A stretch of 64,000 nt of DNA from a bacterium (GCA_017536545.1 JAFXHF010000015.1:85691-149690); one strand, 5' to 3'. Positions 23,866-33,930 are shown, counted from the first letter of the stretch. Numbers and translations are program-made. The notes: generated from the sequence alone by a model not told the origin.

Positions 23866-25080
23866 TTAAGGTTTAATTATAGATAACACGTATTTGTCGT
23901 TGAAGTATTTTTGAGCACAAGCTAAAACTTGTTCTGCTGTAACTTCTTTTACTAATTCTTTCATTTTTTCTGTGTATTCAAAACCAAAGCCAAGGGCTTC
24001 ATATTTAGCATATGAACATGCTTGTTGAACGTTTGTTTCATCAAGGAATGCACATTTACCGATAAGGTTATTTTTAGCATCGTTAAGTTCCTTTTCTGAA
24101 ACTGGTATTGTTCTAATTTTTTCTATTTCTTCGTCAAAACCTTTTAGTGAGACTTCTATATTTTTAGCTTCTGTTGCGATATAAATCATGAAGTTTCCAA
24201 CAAGTTTATAAGTTTCGTATGAACTTCTAACAACGTAAGCCAAACCTTTTTTATCACGAAGTTCCATAAATAATCTTGAAGATAATCCACAAGCACCTAG
24301 CATAATATTTAATAAAATCAAAGCTGGATAATCTTCTTCACCATATGTTTGAACTTGCCATCCTTTGATGATGTGTGCTTGGTTTAGGTCAGATTTTATA
24401 TTAGTAACTTCTTTTTTCTCAGTCAAAACTGGTTTTTCGATATTAAAGTTGTTATCTGTTGATGCTGGTAATGTACCAAGAGTTTCTTCAATTTGAGGAA
24501 GAATATCATTTTTTTCTAGAGCACCAACAATAGCAAGAGCTTTTTTGCTATTGTTCAATATGTTATCATAAGCCTCAACAACATCTTCTTTAGTAATAGA
24601 ATCAATATTTTCTAAAATTGTTGTCATTGAATTGCCATAATAATGGTTTTCAAACATTGCTCTTGCATATGAGTCCATTGCTCGAACACGTGGAGAATCA
24701 AGTTCTGCTGTTACTTCCCCTTGAATTTTGATTTTTTCTTTTTCAAATTCTTCAAATGTAGAATTTGTGATAACTTCGTGCATTAGTTCAATTGCTTTTG
24801 AAAAATCTTCATTAAGACAAACAAATTTCAATCGTAAGTAATTTGGGAACAAATCGCTTGAAAAGTCGATTGCGTATTTTTCGAATTCGTTTGCAAGTTC
24901 TTCTGAGTTATAATTTTTTGTACCTTGTAGTAAAAGTCTTGCTACAAGTGAGTATATCCCAGGTTTCTTCTCAGCGTCATTTACTGACAAATTTAGGCAA
25001 ACTGCCATTCTTGGGGTGTTGTCGTTCTTTTTATAAATATAACTAATATTATTGTTTAATTTAGAAATTTCTTTTATCAT
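23866..25080 (-). CDS. M16-family peptidase-like protein, probably non-catalytic
   Basis: 404 aa with the two-lobed M16 (processing peptidase) architecture. The HxxEH zinc motif expected near the N-terminus is missing: the aligned segment reads GIYSLVARLLLQGTK (41-55). The substrate-clamping motif of the second lobe, LRDKKGLAYVVRSSYE, is kept. This pattern matches non-catalytic beta-type M16B subunits, which work with a catalytic HxxEH partner. No partner gene is in the window. ATG start; the gene is divergent from comM. Confidence 0.88.
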   Translation of the reverse strand: MIKEISKLNNNISYIYKKNDNTPRMAVCLNLSVNDAEKKPGIYSLVARLLLQGTKNYNSEELANEFEKYAIDFSSDLFPNYLRLKFVCLNEDFSKAIELMHEVITNSTFEEFEKEKIKIQGEVTAELDSPRVRAMDSYARAMFENHYYGNSMTTILENIDSITKEDVVEAYDNILNNSKKALAIVGALEKNDILPQIEETLGTLPASTDNNFNIEKPVLTEKKEVTNIKSDLNQAHIIKGWQVQTYGEEDYPALILLNIMLGACGLSSRLFMELRDKKGLAYVVRSSYETYKLVGNFMIYIATEAKNIEVSLKGFDEEIEKIRTIPVSEKELNDAKNNLIGKCAFLDETNVQQACSYAKYEALGFGFEYTEKMKELVKEVTAEQVLACAQKYFNDKYVLSIIKP

Positions 25081-25158
25081 TGTTATCTCTCCACTGTTTT
25101 GATTTTATCATAGTTTAATTTAAAAGACAAATTAAATGAGTTATGATATACTAACTTT

Positions 25159-26694
25159 ATGGTAAACAGAGTTAAGACGGCAACGGTAATTGGTTTGAAT
25201 GCATACGAAGTTTCAGTTGAAACTGACGTAACTAATTCTTTGCCTGGAATGTCGGTTGTTGGTTTGCCTGACACTTCAGTTACAGAAGCAAGAGATAGGG
25301 TAAAGTCTGCGATTAAGAATTCAGGTTATTCTTTCCCGTCTAAAAAAGTTGTTGTAAACCTTGCTCCTGCTGATTTAAAAAAAGTTGGAACAAATTTTGA
25401 TTTGCCAATGGCGATTGGTATTTTAATCGAAGAAGAAGTTTTAGATTCTGAGAAAGTTAAAGATTACGCTTTCATTGGTGAGTTGTCTTTAGATGGTACA
25501 ATTCGTGGTGTGAGTGGGGTTTTACCTTTGGTTCTAGGACTAAAAGATGCTGGTATTAAAAATGTTATTGTACCTTTAGAAAACGCTAAAGAAGCGGCTT
25601 TGAATGGTGAAGTAAATATTTTTGGTGCAGGGCACTTGGTCGATGTTGTAAATCATTTTATTGAAACAAAAATTCAGCCGACAGTTGTTGATGTGAAAGA
25701 ATATTTAGCAAAACAAATTCAACAAGATTATACTTTTGATTTTAAAGATGTAAAAGGTCAACAAAAGGCTAAAAAAGCATTAGAAATTGCAGCCGCAGGT
25801 GGTCATAATATTTTAATGGTAGGATCTCCAGGGTCGGGTAAAACTCTGATGGCAAAGTGTTTTGCATCTATCTTGCCACCGCTGGAGTTATCAGAAGCGT
25901 TGGAATTAACAAAGATTTATAGTATTTGTGGACTTCTATCTCCAGATGAACCGTTGATGACTAAACGACCATTTAGACCTGTTCACCATACAGCATCAGC
26001 TAACGGTATCATTGGTGGTGGTACAAATCCAAAACCAGGTGAGATTACTTTAGCAAATCGTGGGGTTTTATTCTTAGATGAAATGGTAGAATTTCCAAGA
26101 AATGTTTTAGAGGTTCTTCGTCAGCCGTTAGAAGATGGTGAAATTGTAATTTCAAGAGCTCAGCATTCTATAAAATATCCTGCTAATTTTATGTTGTTAG
26201 GAGCTATGAATCCTTGTCCTTGTGGGTTTTTAGGAGATAAAGAGAAACAATGTACTTGTTCAGATTTTCAGGTAAGCAGATATTTGGCAAGGCTTTCTGG
26301 TCCATTATTAGATAGAATTGATATCCAAATAGATGTTCCAAGATTAACGCCATCTGAACTGTTGGCGACAAAAGATGCCGAAGAAGATTCAGCAATGATA
26401 AGGCAACGAGTTGTAAAAGCTAGAGCAATTCAATTTGAACGTTATAAAGATGAAAATATTCTTACAAATTCAGAATTAACTTCTGAACTTATCAAAAAAT
26501 ATTGCCAAATTGATGAAAAATCTCAAGAAATTCTAAAAGTTGCAATTGTGAAATATCAATTATCTGGTCGTCGTTACGATAGAATTTTAAAACTTGCTAG
26601 AACTATTGCGGATTTAGATGGAAGTGAAAATATTACTCAAATTCATTTGATGCAGGCTCTTCAATATAAGGGATTGAACCTTACTAATAGTTAA
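25159..26694 (+). CDS. comM: YifB/ComM-family Mg-chelatase-like AAA+ ATPase
   Basis: A 511-aa protein. The N-terminal Lon-like ChlI-type domain (VVGLPDTSVTEARDRVKSA; PADLKKVGTNFDLPMAIGIL) is followed by a AAA+ core with Walker A GSPGSGKT (222-229), Walker B VLFLDEM and ALLDRIDI-type sensor (GPLLDRIDIQ), plus CPCGFLGD zinc-like cysteines. ComM is a branch-migration helicase for natural transformation in some bacteria; YifB members are widespread and that role is not proven here. It abuts the convergent gene at 26695. Confidence 0.93.
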   Translation: MVNRVKTATVIGLNAYEVSVETDVTNSLPGMSVVGLPDTSVTEARDRVKSAIKNSGYSFPSKKVVVNLAPADLKKVGTNFDLPMAIGILIEEEVLDSEKVKDYAFIGELSLDGTIRGVSGVLPLVLGLKDAGIKNVIVPLENAKEAALNGEVNIFGAGHLVDVVNHFIETKIQPTVVDVKEYLAKQIQQDYTFDFKDVKGQQKAKKALEIAAAGGHNILMVGSPGSGKTLMAKCFASILPPLELSEALELTKIYSICGLLSPDEPLMTKRPFRPVHHTASANGIIGGGTNPKPGEITLANRGVLFLDEMVEFPRNVLEVLRQPLEDGEIVISRAQHSIKYPANFMLLGAMNPCPCGFLGDKEKQCTCSDFQVSRYLARLSGPLLDRIDIQIDVPRLTPSELLATKDAEEDSAMIRQRVVKARAIQFERYKDENILTNSELTSELIKKYCQIDEKSQEILKVAIVKYQLSGRRYDRILKLARTIADLDGSENITQIHLMQALQYKGLNLTNS

Positions 26695-27150
26695 TTATTT
26701 GTATAAAAGTCTACTTAGAAATTCTTTTAGTAATTGGATTTTCTCTGAGCCAATGGCAGAAAATGAAGTTTGTCCATTGTTTAATTTTAGATAAAATTTT
26801 GCTTCATAATAGCAAACCATACTATTATTCATAAAAAATACAACTGCAGGCTTTTTTTCTTCTACTCTAAAATCTTTGATTTGTGAAAATGGGATTAGTT
26901 GATTGTTTATATTTATCCCATTATCTACAATTTTTATAATATCTTTATGTGCTAATTTTTTTATTATAAGTAGCCTAGGTAGATAAATTAGTGTAAATAC
27001 TATTACACTATAGATTGTTGGAATTAGGGTTGTTCTATGCAAGAAAAATAAGTATAAAATAAATCCTACAACAAGAAGATAAAGGGCAAGTATCCCCATT
27101 ACTATCATTATTGGTCTTTCATCTGTTGTTGGTTTAAATATTTCTTTCAT
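26695..27150 (-). CDS. Membrane protein with PH-like C-terminal region
   Basis: A 151-aa protein with two adjacent N-terminal membrane helices (PIMIVMGILALYLLVVGFIL; TTLIPTIYSVIVFTLIYL). A beta-rich cytoplasmic part follows (GININNQLIPFSQIKDFRVEE; KFYLKLNNGQTSFSAIG), reminiscent of bacterial PH-domain membrane proteins. Function unknown. Its stop codon directly abuts that of comM on the other strand, with no terminator between. Another small membrane protein gene lies 17 bp upstream on the same strand. Confidence 0.75.
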   Translation of the reverse strand: MKEIFKPTTDERPIMIVMGILALYLLVVGFILYLFFLHRTTLIPTIYSVIVFTLIYLPRLLIIKKLAHKDIIKIVDNGININNQLIPFSQIKDFRVEEKKPAVVFFMNNSMVCYYEAKFYLKLNNGQTSFSAIGSEKIQLLKEFLSRLLYK

Positions 27151-27167
27151 ACTTCCTATAATTTATC

Positions 27168-27521
27168 TTATTTAGAATACTCTTTTACATTGTACTTATC
27201 CATAAGGTCATTTTTCTTGTGAGATGAAACCGCAGTTCCGATTAGCCAACCTGTAAGAATACCTAATGGAATTCCAATGATTGCGTGCTTAATAGAATGT
27301 TTTACCATAGCCATAATAGCACCAATTCCACCTAAAAGGCTACTTGTTATCATTGTGAAATTAAAAAGTTTTTTCTCTTGAGAATTATATTTGCGTACAA
27401 ATTCATCGGCTTTCGATTTTTCAATCTGATAGCTTGGAGTATTCTTAGGTTTATCTGGACTGTTTCTAAAGTCCAAACGCACTCTATTATTATCAATACT
27501 TTGACCAACTTGTAATCTCAT
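27168..27521 (-). CDS. Small membrane protein (117 aa)
   Basis: The N-terminal ~45 residues are polar (RVRLDFRNSPDKPKN). A hydrophobic hairpin follows: FTMITSSLLGGIGAIMAMV and AIIGIPLGILTGWLIGTAV, with KHSIKH between, then a short charged tail. It could be a two-helix inner-membrane protein with a cytoplasmic N-terminus. No recognised family. It probably forms an operon with the gene at 26695 and follows murJ on the same strand with a 42-bp gap. Confidence 0.7.
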   Translation of the reverse strand: MRLQVGQSIDNNRVRLDFRNSPDKPKNTPSYQIEKSKADEFVRKYNSQEKKLFNFTMITSSLLGGIGAIMAMVKHSIKHAIIGIPLGILTGWLIGTAVSSHKKNDLMDKYNVKEYSK

Positions 27522-27563
27522 ATGTAATAAATCTAACTCTTCTTATAAAAATTTTAAATTGTC

Positions 27564-29168
27564 TTATTTTCTGCAAAATCTTGCTGACAATCTATTAAAC
27601 AATTCTCCAGCATATTCCATTTTGAATAGTAAATTCATTGGAACATAAACACCCAGACAGATAATTGCTATTAAAATTATTTTTATGACTTCAAACGGAA
27701 TCATAGGGAGTTGTACTAATTTGTCGTATTGTACTGCACAAATCCAACAAACTACAAATGTTATTGTACCTGAAACAAGCATTTTAAACAAGTTTACAAA
27801 CAGTGATTTGTAGTCCATTTTTATTTTTCTGGAAATTAAAATCCCTAAAACAACAGCGTTGAATAAAGTTACTAATGAAGTTGAAAGTGTGATACCACCA
27901 ATTCCAAATCCAAGTTTTGTGATTAAAACCCAGTTAAGGATAAGTTTTAAAATTATTGAAGAAAAGGCTACTGCAAATGGTGTTGCTGAGTCATTAAATG
28001 AATAATAAACTCTAGTGATTGAATCTCTAAATACATAAGGAATAATTGAAGCAGATAAGAACCAAAGTGCTTCAGATACCATAAATGTTGCGGTTGTATC
28101 GAATGCACCACGTTCATAAACAAGCCTTACCCCATCTTGTCCTACTGTAATTATTCCGATAATAATTGGGATTGCGGCAAAAAATAGTACGCCAACTCCT
28201 TTATTAAAATATTTTTTTATATCTTCAATTTTATTATCGGCCGCTAGTCTTGCAAAAATAGGGAATAGCGGAACTAAAAATGCTGTTACTAAAATTCCAA
28301 CTGGGAATTGGAAAATTCTATTAGCATAACCAATAGCAGTCCAAGCTCCTTCTGAAATCGAAGATGTGAAAAACATATCAACGTAGATATGAATTTGTCC
28401 AACTGTGGAACTTAAAACTGCAGGGAATAAAAGCTCTCCAATTGCTTTGAAGTTTGGATTTGCTACAACATCTAAACAAGGCTTTAATCTATATCCAAGT
28501 TTTCTGATATTCGGATATTGTGTTATTAGTTGTAAAATCGCACCAACTGTTGTTGCCCAAGCAAGTACATAACCTTTTTGATCGCTTGGAGCCGCAATTA
28601 CTGCCACAATTATTGCAGCACTAACAAGCATTGGTGAAAGATTAGGCAACATAAAATGTTTATAAATAATCAAAATCCCATAATAAATCCCGACAATTCC
28701 ACCAATTAAAAGAATAGGTGTCATTATTTTTAAGTGTTCAGCAGCAAGTGTTACAAGTTCTGTTGAGCCACTAGAGATGATTAGTTTCATTATCGGTTCA
28801 GCGAAAAAGAAAATAAAAACACTTAACGCTAAGAAAAATATAATCGTAGAATTCATAAATGTTGAATATAAACGATTAACTTCTTCAGATGGTTTTTCTT
28901 TTAGGTTTGGAATTAGTTTCGAAAATACTGCAACAGTTGCACTATGAAATGGTCCCCCAACTCCACCTAATAAAATTAATGATAATGATGGAATTTGGTA
29001 AGCGTAATAATAAGCGTCAGAGACTAAAGATGCACCATAGTAGTTTGCAATGATAATATCTCGAGCAAATCCGATTAATTTACTCACGATTGTTACTACT
29101 GCAATTAACCAAGCTGCTTTTAAAACGCTTGAAGTATGGTCTTTATTTTTCGCTAATGTTTCTGTCAT
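27564..29168 (-). CDS. murJ: Lipid II flippase MurJ
   Basis: About 534 aa with 14 predicted membrane helices. It has the MurJ/MviN N-terminus (AAWLIAVVTIVSKLIGFARDIIIANYYGAS) and ARMS, GYANRIFQFPVGIL and FNDSATPFAVAF regions. It flips lipid II across the inner membrane for peptidoglycan synthesis. I use the ATG at 29168; an upstream in-frame TTG at 29177 is also possible. It overlaps the end of the SpoIID-domain gene by 26 bp, indicating co-transcription of two cell-wall genes. Confidence 0.94.
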   Translation of the reverse strand: MTETLAKNKDHTSSVLKAAWLIAVVTIVSKLIGFARDIIIANYYGASLVSDAYYYAYQIPSLSLILLGGVGGPFHSATVAVFSKLIPNLKEKPSEEVNRLYSTFMNSTIIFFLALSVFIFFFAEPIMKLIISSGSTELVTLAAEHLKIMTPILLIGGIVGIYYGILIIYKHFMLPNLSPMLVSAAIIVAVIAAPSDQKGYVLAWATTVGAILQLITQYPNIRKLGYRLKPCLDVVANPNFKAIGELLFPAVLSSTVGQIHIYVDMFFTSSISEGAWTAIGYANRIFQFPVGILVTAFLVPLFPIFARLAADNKIEDIKKYFNKGVGVLFFAAIPIIIGIITVGQDGVRLVYERGAFDTTATFMVSEALWFLSASIIPYVFRDSITRVYYSFNDSATPFAVAFSSIILKLILNWVLITKLGFGIGGITLSTSLVTLFNAVVLGILISRKIKMDYKSLFVNLFKMLVSGTITFVVCWICAVQYDKLVQLPMIPFEVIKIILIAIICLGVYVPMNLLFKMEYAGELFNRLSARFCRK

Positions 29169-30870
29169 CTTCACCAACTAATTCTACGTATAATCTTATT
29201 CCACCTTTGTTCTCAGGATAGTAAAATTTTATTGTGTTTTTGCCACAGTTTAAATCTTCTGACAAATCTATTTGATTATACCTTTCTGATTTATCAAATT
29301 CAATTCTTTTGTCAATATTATTTATATTTACATCAATGTATTTTGATTTGTATTTGTTATCAACTACTAAAATAGCTTTGCCATTTTTTGAATAAAATGT
29401 TTGTACTGCTCGGGTTTGATCATCATCTGCTGATAATATTACAGGCTCTGTCGCAAGGGTTATATTTGAATAATAGTGTTTTAAAATCTGGTCATATGTC
29501 ATTTTTAATTCTGTTCCCATATAACCTGCACCGTATTGGCTTAAACCCACACCGTGTCCGTAACCACCACCATATGCTTTGACATAAATCAACTGGCCTT
29601 CATTATTGTATTCTTGTTCAAAAACAACATTAGCACTTGGTAGGGCTTTGCCTTTGTTTGTTAAAAGACGTCTTATCACAAGTTCTTTCTGTACAATGTA
29701 ATTTTGGTTTTCTGTTTCAATTTCAAGCTCCATAATTTTTCCAGAAAGTCCACGTTTTTTCACGTTTAGAGCTTTAATTATTCCGATAGTATCACCTTTT
29801 TCAACCGCTGGAGTTATAAATCCTGTTGTACTTTGAGCTGCGATATTTGCTTGTACTGCATCTTGAATATCTTGTCCGCTCCATTCTCTTTCCCAACGGA
29901 AGTATGGTGAATTTACATCAAAAGATTTTGGTTTTGATTTGTAAAATTCAGCTACTTTTTCTTCGCTATCAAGTGGCTCAAACTCATCATAATCAGGTTT
30001 TGCGATTAGATAAGGTTTTGATTCTGATGGAAATGCTTTTGTTTTAACATCAGAGAATGTGTTTTCAAAACTTTCACTCCAACCACCAGCAGTTGACGAA
30101 TATTGAGCTAAAATTAAATCCCAACCGTAAAGTGCAACTATACCTTCGGTTTCTTTAACTGCTTGGTTTGATAATTCTTTTTCTGTATTTGCACCAAAAT
30201 AAACTTGGCTTGCAACTGAATCTACAACATCATAATTGGGGTTAAGTTTTATTCTTGGTGAAAGAACATAGTTTCTTGCCGCAACACTTTGAGCTTTTAG
30301 TGCTTCTAGTCCAAATCTAACAGGCATTTCGTTTGGTACAACACCTTTTAGGTATTGTTCAACTTCGATTTCGTTAACGATATGAAATTGATTTTCTTTC
30401 ACGCAAGGTACAATTTCGATTTCTCCACGATAAACCGCATTCTGTCCTGCTCTTTTTAAATCTTTAATTCCAATATTTCCGAAATTTGATTTAAAAGAAA
30501 TTGGGTTCGTTGTGTTTAGAATTTCTTCATTTTTCTCATTAGTTAGGATAAAATTTTGTCCTTTTCGAGTTATTTTTATTGTTTCATCAGGAGTTAAAGT
30601 GTCAACAAAATTTGTACCTTCAAAAAGTTCGTAATCGTCGGTGGCATAGATGGTTGCTTCTTGCCAAAAATATGACGTGAAATTATTTGTTCCAATTCCA
30701 ACTCTAATAAGTTTTGATTTTGGTTCGTTTTGCTCAATAATTTGTGTTATTTGTTCTTTTAGATCAGCCGATAAAGGTGATGCCATAGGAATATCACCTA
30801 AGACATTAGCTTTTGCAATTGGACAAAATAACAACACGTTTAAAAATAATAAAATTCCCAACTTCTTCAT
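29143..30870 (-). CDS. Secreted SpoIID/LytB-domain protein
   Basis: About 575 aa with a signal peptide (KLGILLFLNVLLFCPIAKA). The SpoIID domain is seen as VEQYLKGVVPNEMPVRFGLEALKAQSVAARNY (in pieces), YSSTAGGWSESFENTF and GYGHGVGLSQYGAGYMG. SpoIID-type proteins are lytic transglycosylases that act on denuded glycan in spore formers; in non-spore-formers the domain is found in amidase enhancers. I use the ATG at 30870 so the signal peptide starts MKKLG. It overlaps murJ, fitting a peptidoglycan role. No sporulation genes are visible. Confidence 0.9.
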   Translation of the reverse strand: MKKLGILLFLNVLLFCPIAKANVLGDIPMASPLSADLKEQITQIIEQNEPKSKLIRVGIGTNNFTSYFWQEATIYATDDYELFEGTNFVDTLTPDETIKITRKGQNFILTNEKNEEILNTTNPISFKSNFGNIGIKDLKRAGQNAVYRGEIEIVPCVKENQFHIVNEIEVEQYLKGVVPNEMPVRFGLEALKAQSVAARNYVLSPRIKLNPNYDVVDSVASQVYFGANTEKELSNQAVKETEGIVALYGWDLILAQYSSTAGGWSESFENTFSDVKTKAFPSESKPYLIAKPDYDEFEPLDSEEKVAEFYKSKPKSFDVNSPYFRWEREWSGQDIQDAVQANIAAQSTTGFITPAVEKGDTIGIIKALNVKKRGLSGKIMELEIETENQNYIVQKELVIRRLLTNKGKALPSANVVFEQEYNNEGQLIYVKAYGGGYGHGVGLSQYGAGYMGTELKMTYDQILKHYYSNITLATEPVILSADDDQTRAVQTFYSKNGKAILVVDNKYKSKYIDVNINNIDKRIEFDKSERYNQIDLSEDLNCGKNTIKFYYPENKGGIRLYVELVGEDDRNISEK

Positions 30871-30884
30871 ATAAATATTATATG

Positions 30885-30920
30885 ACAAAAATCCCGAAAC
30901 TTTTAAGTCTCGGGATTTTG
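30885..30920. terminator. Bidirectional terminator after cysS
   Basis: AAAATCCCGA.../TCTCGGGATTTTG stem with A/T flanks on both sides, just past the cysS stop codon. Confidence 0.85.
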
Positions 30921-30923
30921 AAT

Positions 30924-32297
30924 TTATTTAAGTTCTAAAGTTGTTCCTTCTTTTGTATCTTTAACGATGATACCTGATTCATCGAGCGCAATTCTTATCT
31001 TGTCTGCGATGTCCCAGTTTTTCTCAGCTCTTGCTTGTTTTCTTAGTTCAAGAACTTCATCCATAGAATTAAATGTTTGTCCTAGAACTTCTGATACGTG
31101 AGCTGCCGCTTTTGCTAAATCTTCATCAGAAACAGAAGCTTTTTCAAAAGTGAAACCTAATGCAGTTCCTAATTTGTATAAAATAGTGAACGCATCTTTT
31201 TCATCTTTATTCGCTCTTGTAGCAAGGTCAAATAAAATTGCAAGTGCTTTTGAAGTGTTTAAGTCTTCATCCATAGCTTCAACAAACGCTTTGTATTCAT
31301 CTGTTGTTGTGATGTCTAAGTTTTCGTTAATTGGTGTTTGTTTAGCGTTAACTAGACGTTTTGCACCTGCTTGAGCTGCAGTTAGAGCTTCATCTGAAAA
31401 TTCAACTGGCATTCTGTAGTGGTTTGTCAAAATGAATAATCTTAATGTGTTTGCGTCATAATTTTTCAACATATCATCAATAGTTAAGAAATTACCTAAA
31501 GATTTAGACATTTTTTCTTTGTTAATAGTTACAAAACCATTGTGTAACCAGTAATTAACGAATTTACATCCGTTTGCACATTCAGATTGTGCAATTTCGT
31601 TTTCGTGGTGAGGGAAGATTAAATCTGCACCACCAGCGTGAATATCGATAGTCTTACCTAAATATTTTCTACTCATTGCAGAACATTCGATGTGCCAACC
31701 AGGACGGCCAACGCCCCAAGGTGAGTTGTAGCCAAATTTTTCATCACGTTTCCATAATGCAAAATCTAGTGGATCTTCTTTTAAATCGCCAACTTCAATT
31801 CTTGCACCACTTTCTAATTGGTCAATAGGTTGTTTTGAAAGATAACCGTATTGAGGGAATTTTTTAACTCTGAAATAAACATCTCCATCAGCTTCATAAG
31901 CGTATCCGTTTGCAATTAAATCTTTTACGATTGAAATCATTTCGCCTAAAGTTTTTGTTGCAAAAGGCTCAATATCTGGTTTTAAATTATTTAATTTATT
32001 CATTGAGTTTTCAAATTGTTTGTACCAATATTGTGAAACTTCAGTTGGTGTTTTCCCTTCTTTTTCTGCTTTTTTAAGGATTTTGTCATCAACGTCAGTT
32101 ACGTTACGGCAATATGTAACGTCATATCCTTTAAACTTTAAATATCTATATAGAACGTCCCAAGTGATGTAACATCTTGCGTGTCCTAGGTGAGCATAAT
32201 CATATACTGTTGGACCACAAACGTACATTTTAACTTTGTTTCCGTCCATTGGTTTAAATTCTTCTACTGTATTTGTGTAAGAGTTAAATAATTTCAT
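30924..32297 (-). CDS. cysS: Cysteinyl-tRNA synthetase
   Basis: 457 aa. Charges tRNA-Cys. The zinc-site Cys27 (YVCGPTVYD), HIGH-like HLGH (37-40) and KMSKSLGN signature are present, with WGVGRPGWHIECSAMS and FPHHENEIAQSE zinc/substrate motifs. Length is normal. ATG start; no T-box or other leader is visible in the 52-bp upstream gap. Confidence 0.98.
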   Translation of the reverse strand: MKLFNSYTNTVEEFKPMDGNKVKMYVCGPTVYDYAHLGHARCYITWDVLYRYLKFKGYDVTYCRNVTDVDDKILKKAEKEGKTPTEVSQYWYKQFENSMNKLNNLKPDIEPFATKTLGEMISIVKDLIANGYAYEADGDVYFRVKKFPQYGYLSKQPIDQLESGARIEVGDLKEDPLDFALWKRDEKFGYNSPWGVGRPGWHIECSAMSRKYLGKTIDIHAGGADLIFPHHENEIAQSECANGCKFVNYWLHNGFVTINKEKMSKSLGNFLTIDDMLKNYDANTLRLFILTNHYRMPVEFSDEALTAAQAGAKRLVNAKQTPINENLDITTTDEYKAFVEAMDEDLNTSKALAILFDLATRANKDEKDAFTILYKLGTALGFTFEKASVSDEDLAKAAAHVSEVLGQTFNSMDEVLELRKQARAEKNWDIADKIRIALDESGIIVKDTKEGTTLELK

Positions 32298-32349
32298 ATA
32301 GTCCCTCGTTTCTAGATTTAGGGTATCACAAAGAGGTTAAGATTTCTAC

Positions 32350-32997
32350 TTAGTACCCTTTTAATTCTTCAAATATCTCAAACATTTTTGGGTAAATGGT
32401 TTCTAGTGGAACTTCTTCGTCAAGTTCAAGAGTTATTGTCGGAATATTTCTTTCAACTCCACAATACGTACCAAAACTTCCAGGTGTAGGATAGCCGATA
32501 CTTCCTTCAGCTGGATAGTCAATAATTTCTGAAATTTTTTCTGCTATTTCTTTTGCAGGGCCATCGTAATTTACAACCTTGTATGGTGCATGAATTGTTA
32601 GGATTAGTTTTGGTGAATATTTTTCAATAACGTTAATTACAAATTGTGTTTCAATCTCGCTAGCTGGATGTTTCCCCCCGTAATAAGCAGTTGTACAATC
32701 ATCGCAAGTTGCGTTCTCTCCTTCATTTTTTCCCCAATTTTTAGTTGGGAAATTTCTGTTTAAGTCAACACCGTTTGAATTTGTTCTAATGTTTTTACTA
32801 AGTCCATCAGGGTTTAAACAAGGGATAAAAAGTAGGTTGCTTGGTGAGTGTGTTTTTAGATATTCTTCTATCAAGTGTTTCCCTTGTGGTTCGTCGCCGT
32901 GAAAAACTCCGATAATAAGAACGTTATTATCGATACTTTCTCCAACTAATTCGATATTATTACCAAGTTTAGTTTTAATGCTCTCCAAAATATTCAT
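32350..32997 (-). CDS. M14-family zinc carboxypeptidase / murein peptide amidase-like
   Basis: About 215 aa. Zinc ligands are HGDE (His33, Glu36) and the later His in TIHAPYK; the catalytic Glu is in TLELDEE. The substrate-binding NSNGVDLNRNFP motif is typical of M14 enzymes such as MpaA, which trims murein peptides. No signal peptide, so it is probably cytoplasmic. I use the ATG at 32997, preceded by GAGGG, rather than the TTG at 33012. It starts a few bases after the ftsY stop. Confidence 0.88.
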   Translation of the reverse strand: MNILESIKTKLGNNIELVGESIDNNVLIIGVFHGDEPQGKHLIEEYLKTHSPSNLLFIPCLNPDGLSKNIRTNSNGVDLNRNFPTKNWGKNEGENATCDDCTTAYYGGKHPASEIETQFVINVIEKYSPKLILTIHAPYKVVNYDGPAKEIAEKISEIIDYPAEGSIGYPTPGSFGTYCGVERNIPTITLELDEEVPLETIYPKMFEIFEELKGY

Positions 32998-33001
32998 GAG
33001 T

Positions 33002-33922
33002 TTATCCCTCAAATAGAGCGTTTATAAAATCGTCAGTATCAAAAGCTTTTAAATCTGTCATTTTTTCGCCAACTCCAACAAGTTTTACTGGTAATTTCAT
33101 TTCTTTGGCAATAGCAATAATTATTGCTCCTTTTGCACTTCCATCAAGTTTTGTTAGTGCAACTGAAGTCAAATTTACAGCTTCCGTGAATACTTTTGCT
33201 TGTTGTAATCCGTTTTGACCTGTGTTTGCGTCAATTACCAAAATACTTTCTCTGAGTGCTTCAGGAGCTTGTTTATCGATTACAGTTTTAATCTTTTTAA
33301 GTTCTTCCATTAGGTTGAATTTGTTTTGAAGTCTTCCAGCAGTGTCAATTAAAATTACATCATAATTTTCATTCCTAGCTTTTTGTACAGCTTCATAAAC
33401 AACAGATGCTGGGTCTGCTTTATCTCTTCGAACAATGTCAGCTCCTGCTCTTTCAGACCAAATATTTAGTTGTTCTTCTGCGGCAGCTCTGAATGTATCG
33501 CCAGCAGCGACAAGAACTTTTTTACCTTGTTGTTTAAATTGGTAAGCCATTTTTGCAATCAGTGTGGTTTTACCAGCACCATTAACACCTGCGATAAAAT
33601 AAATATTTAATTCATTATCGTTGTATTTTAATTCTGTTGAACCTGCTTCAGATAGGGTTTTTCTAAATTCATCTTTTAAGTAATTTTTTAATTCAGACGG
33701 TTTTGCGTTTTTCTTAGAACGGAGATTATCAACTAACTCTGCAGCGTAATTAACGCCTAAATCAGCACTGATAAGAGTATCTTCAATATCATCAAGGGCA
33801 AATTCTGAATATTCTTCTTCAGTTTCATCAACATTTGACAAAACATTTCCAACAAGATTTTGGGCTGTGTTTGATACAGCATTTTTTAGGTTTTCAAATT
33901 TATCCTTAAAAAATCCGAACAA
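33002..33922 (-). CDS. ftsY: Signal recognition particle receptor FtsY
   Basis: 306 aa. Membrane-associated GTPase that docks SRP-ribosome complexes. The NG domain has GVNGAGKTTLIAK (G1), AAGDTFRAAAEEQL, DTAGRLQNK and TKLDGSAKG; the last is followed by AIII where many FtsY have GGII. The acidic A region is short (DETEEEYSEFALDD). In the minus-strand order it lies between nusB and the M14 peptidase gene. Confidence 0.96.
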   Translation of the reverse strand: MFGFFKDKFENLKNAVSNTAQNLVGNVLSNVDETEEEYSEFALDDIEDTLISADLGVNYAAELVDNLRSKKNAKPSELKNYLKDEFRKTLSEAGSTELKYNDNELNIYFIAGVNGAGKTTLIAKMAYQFKQQGKKVLVAAGDTFRAAAEEQLNIWSERAGADIVRRDKADPASVVYEAVQKARNENYDVILIDTAGRLQNKFNLMEELKKIKTVIDKQAPEALRESILVIDANTGQNGLQQAKVFTEAVNLTSVALTKLDGSAKGAIIIAIAKEMKLPVKLVGVGEKMTDLKAFDTDDFINALFEG

Positions 33923-33930
33923 TTTAATTG

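Noticed and set aside
32298..32349. T-box leader upstream of cysS
   Set aside because: The gap is too short and has no T-box or specifier structure.
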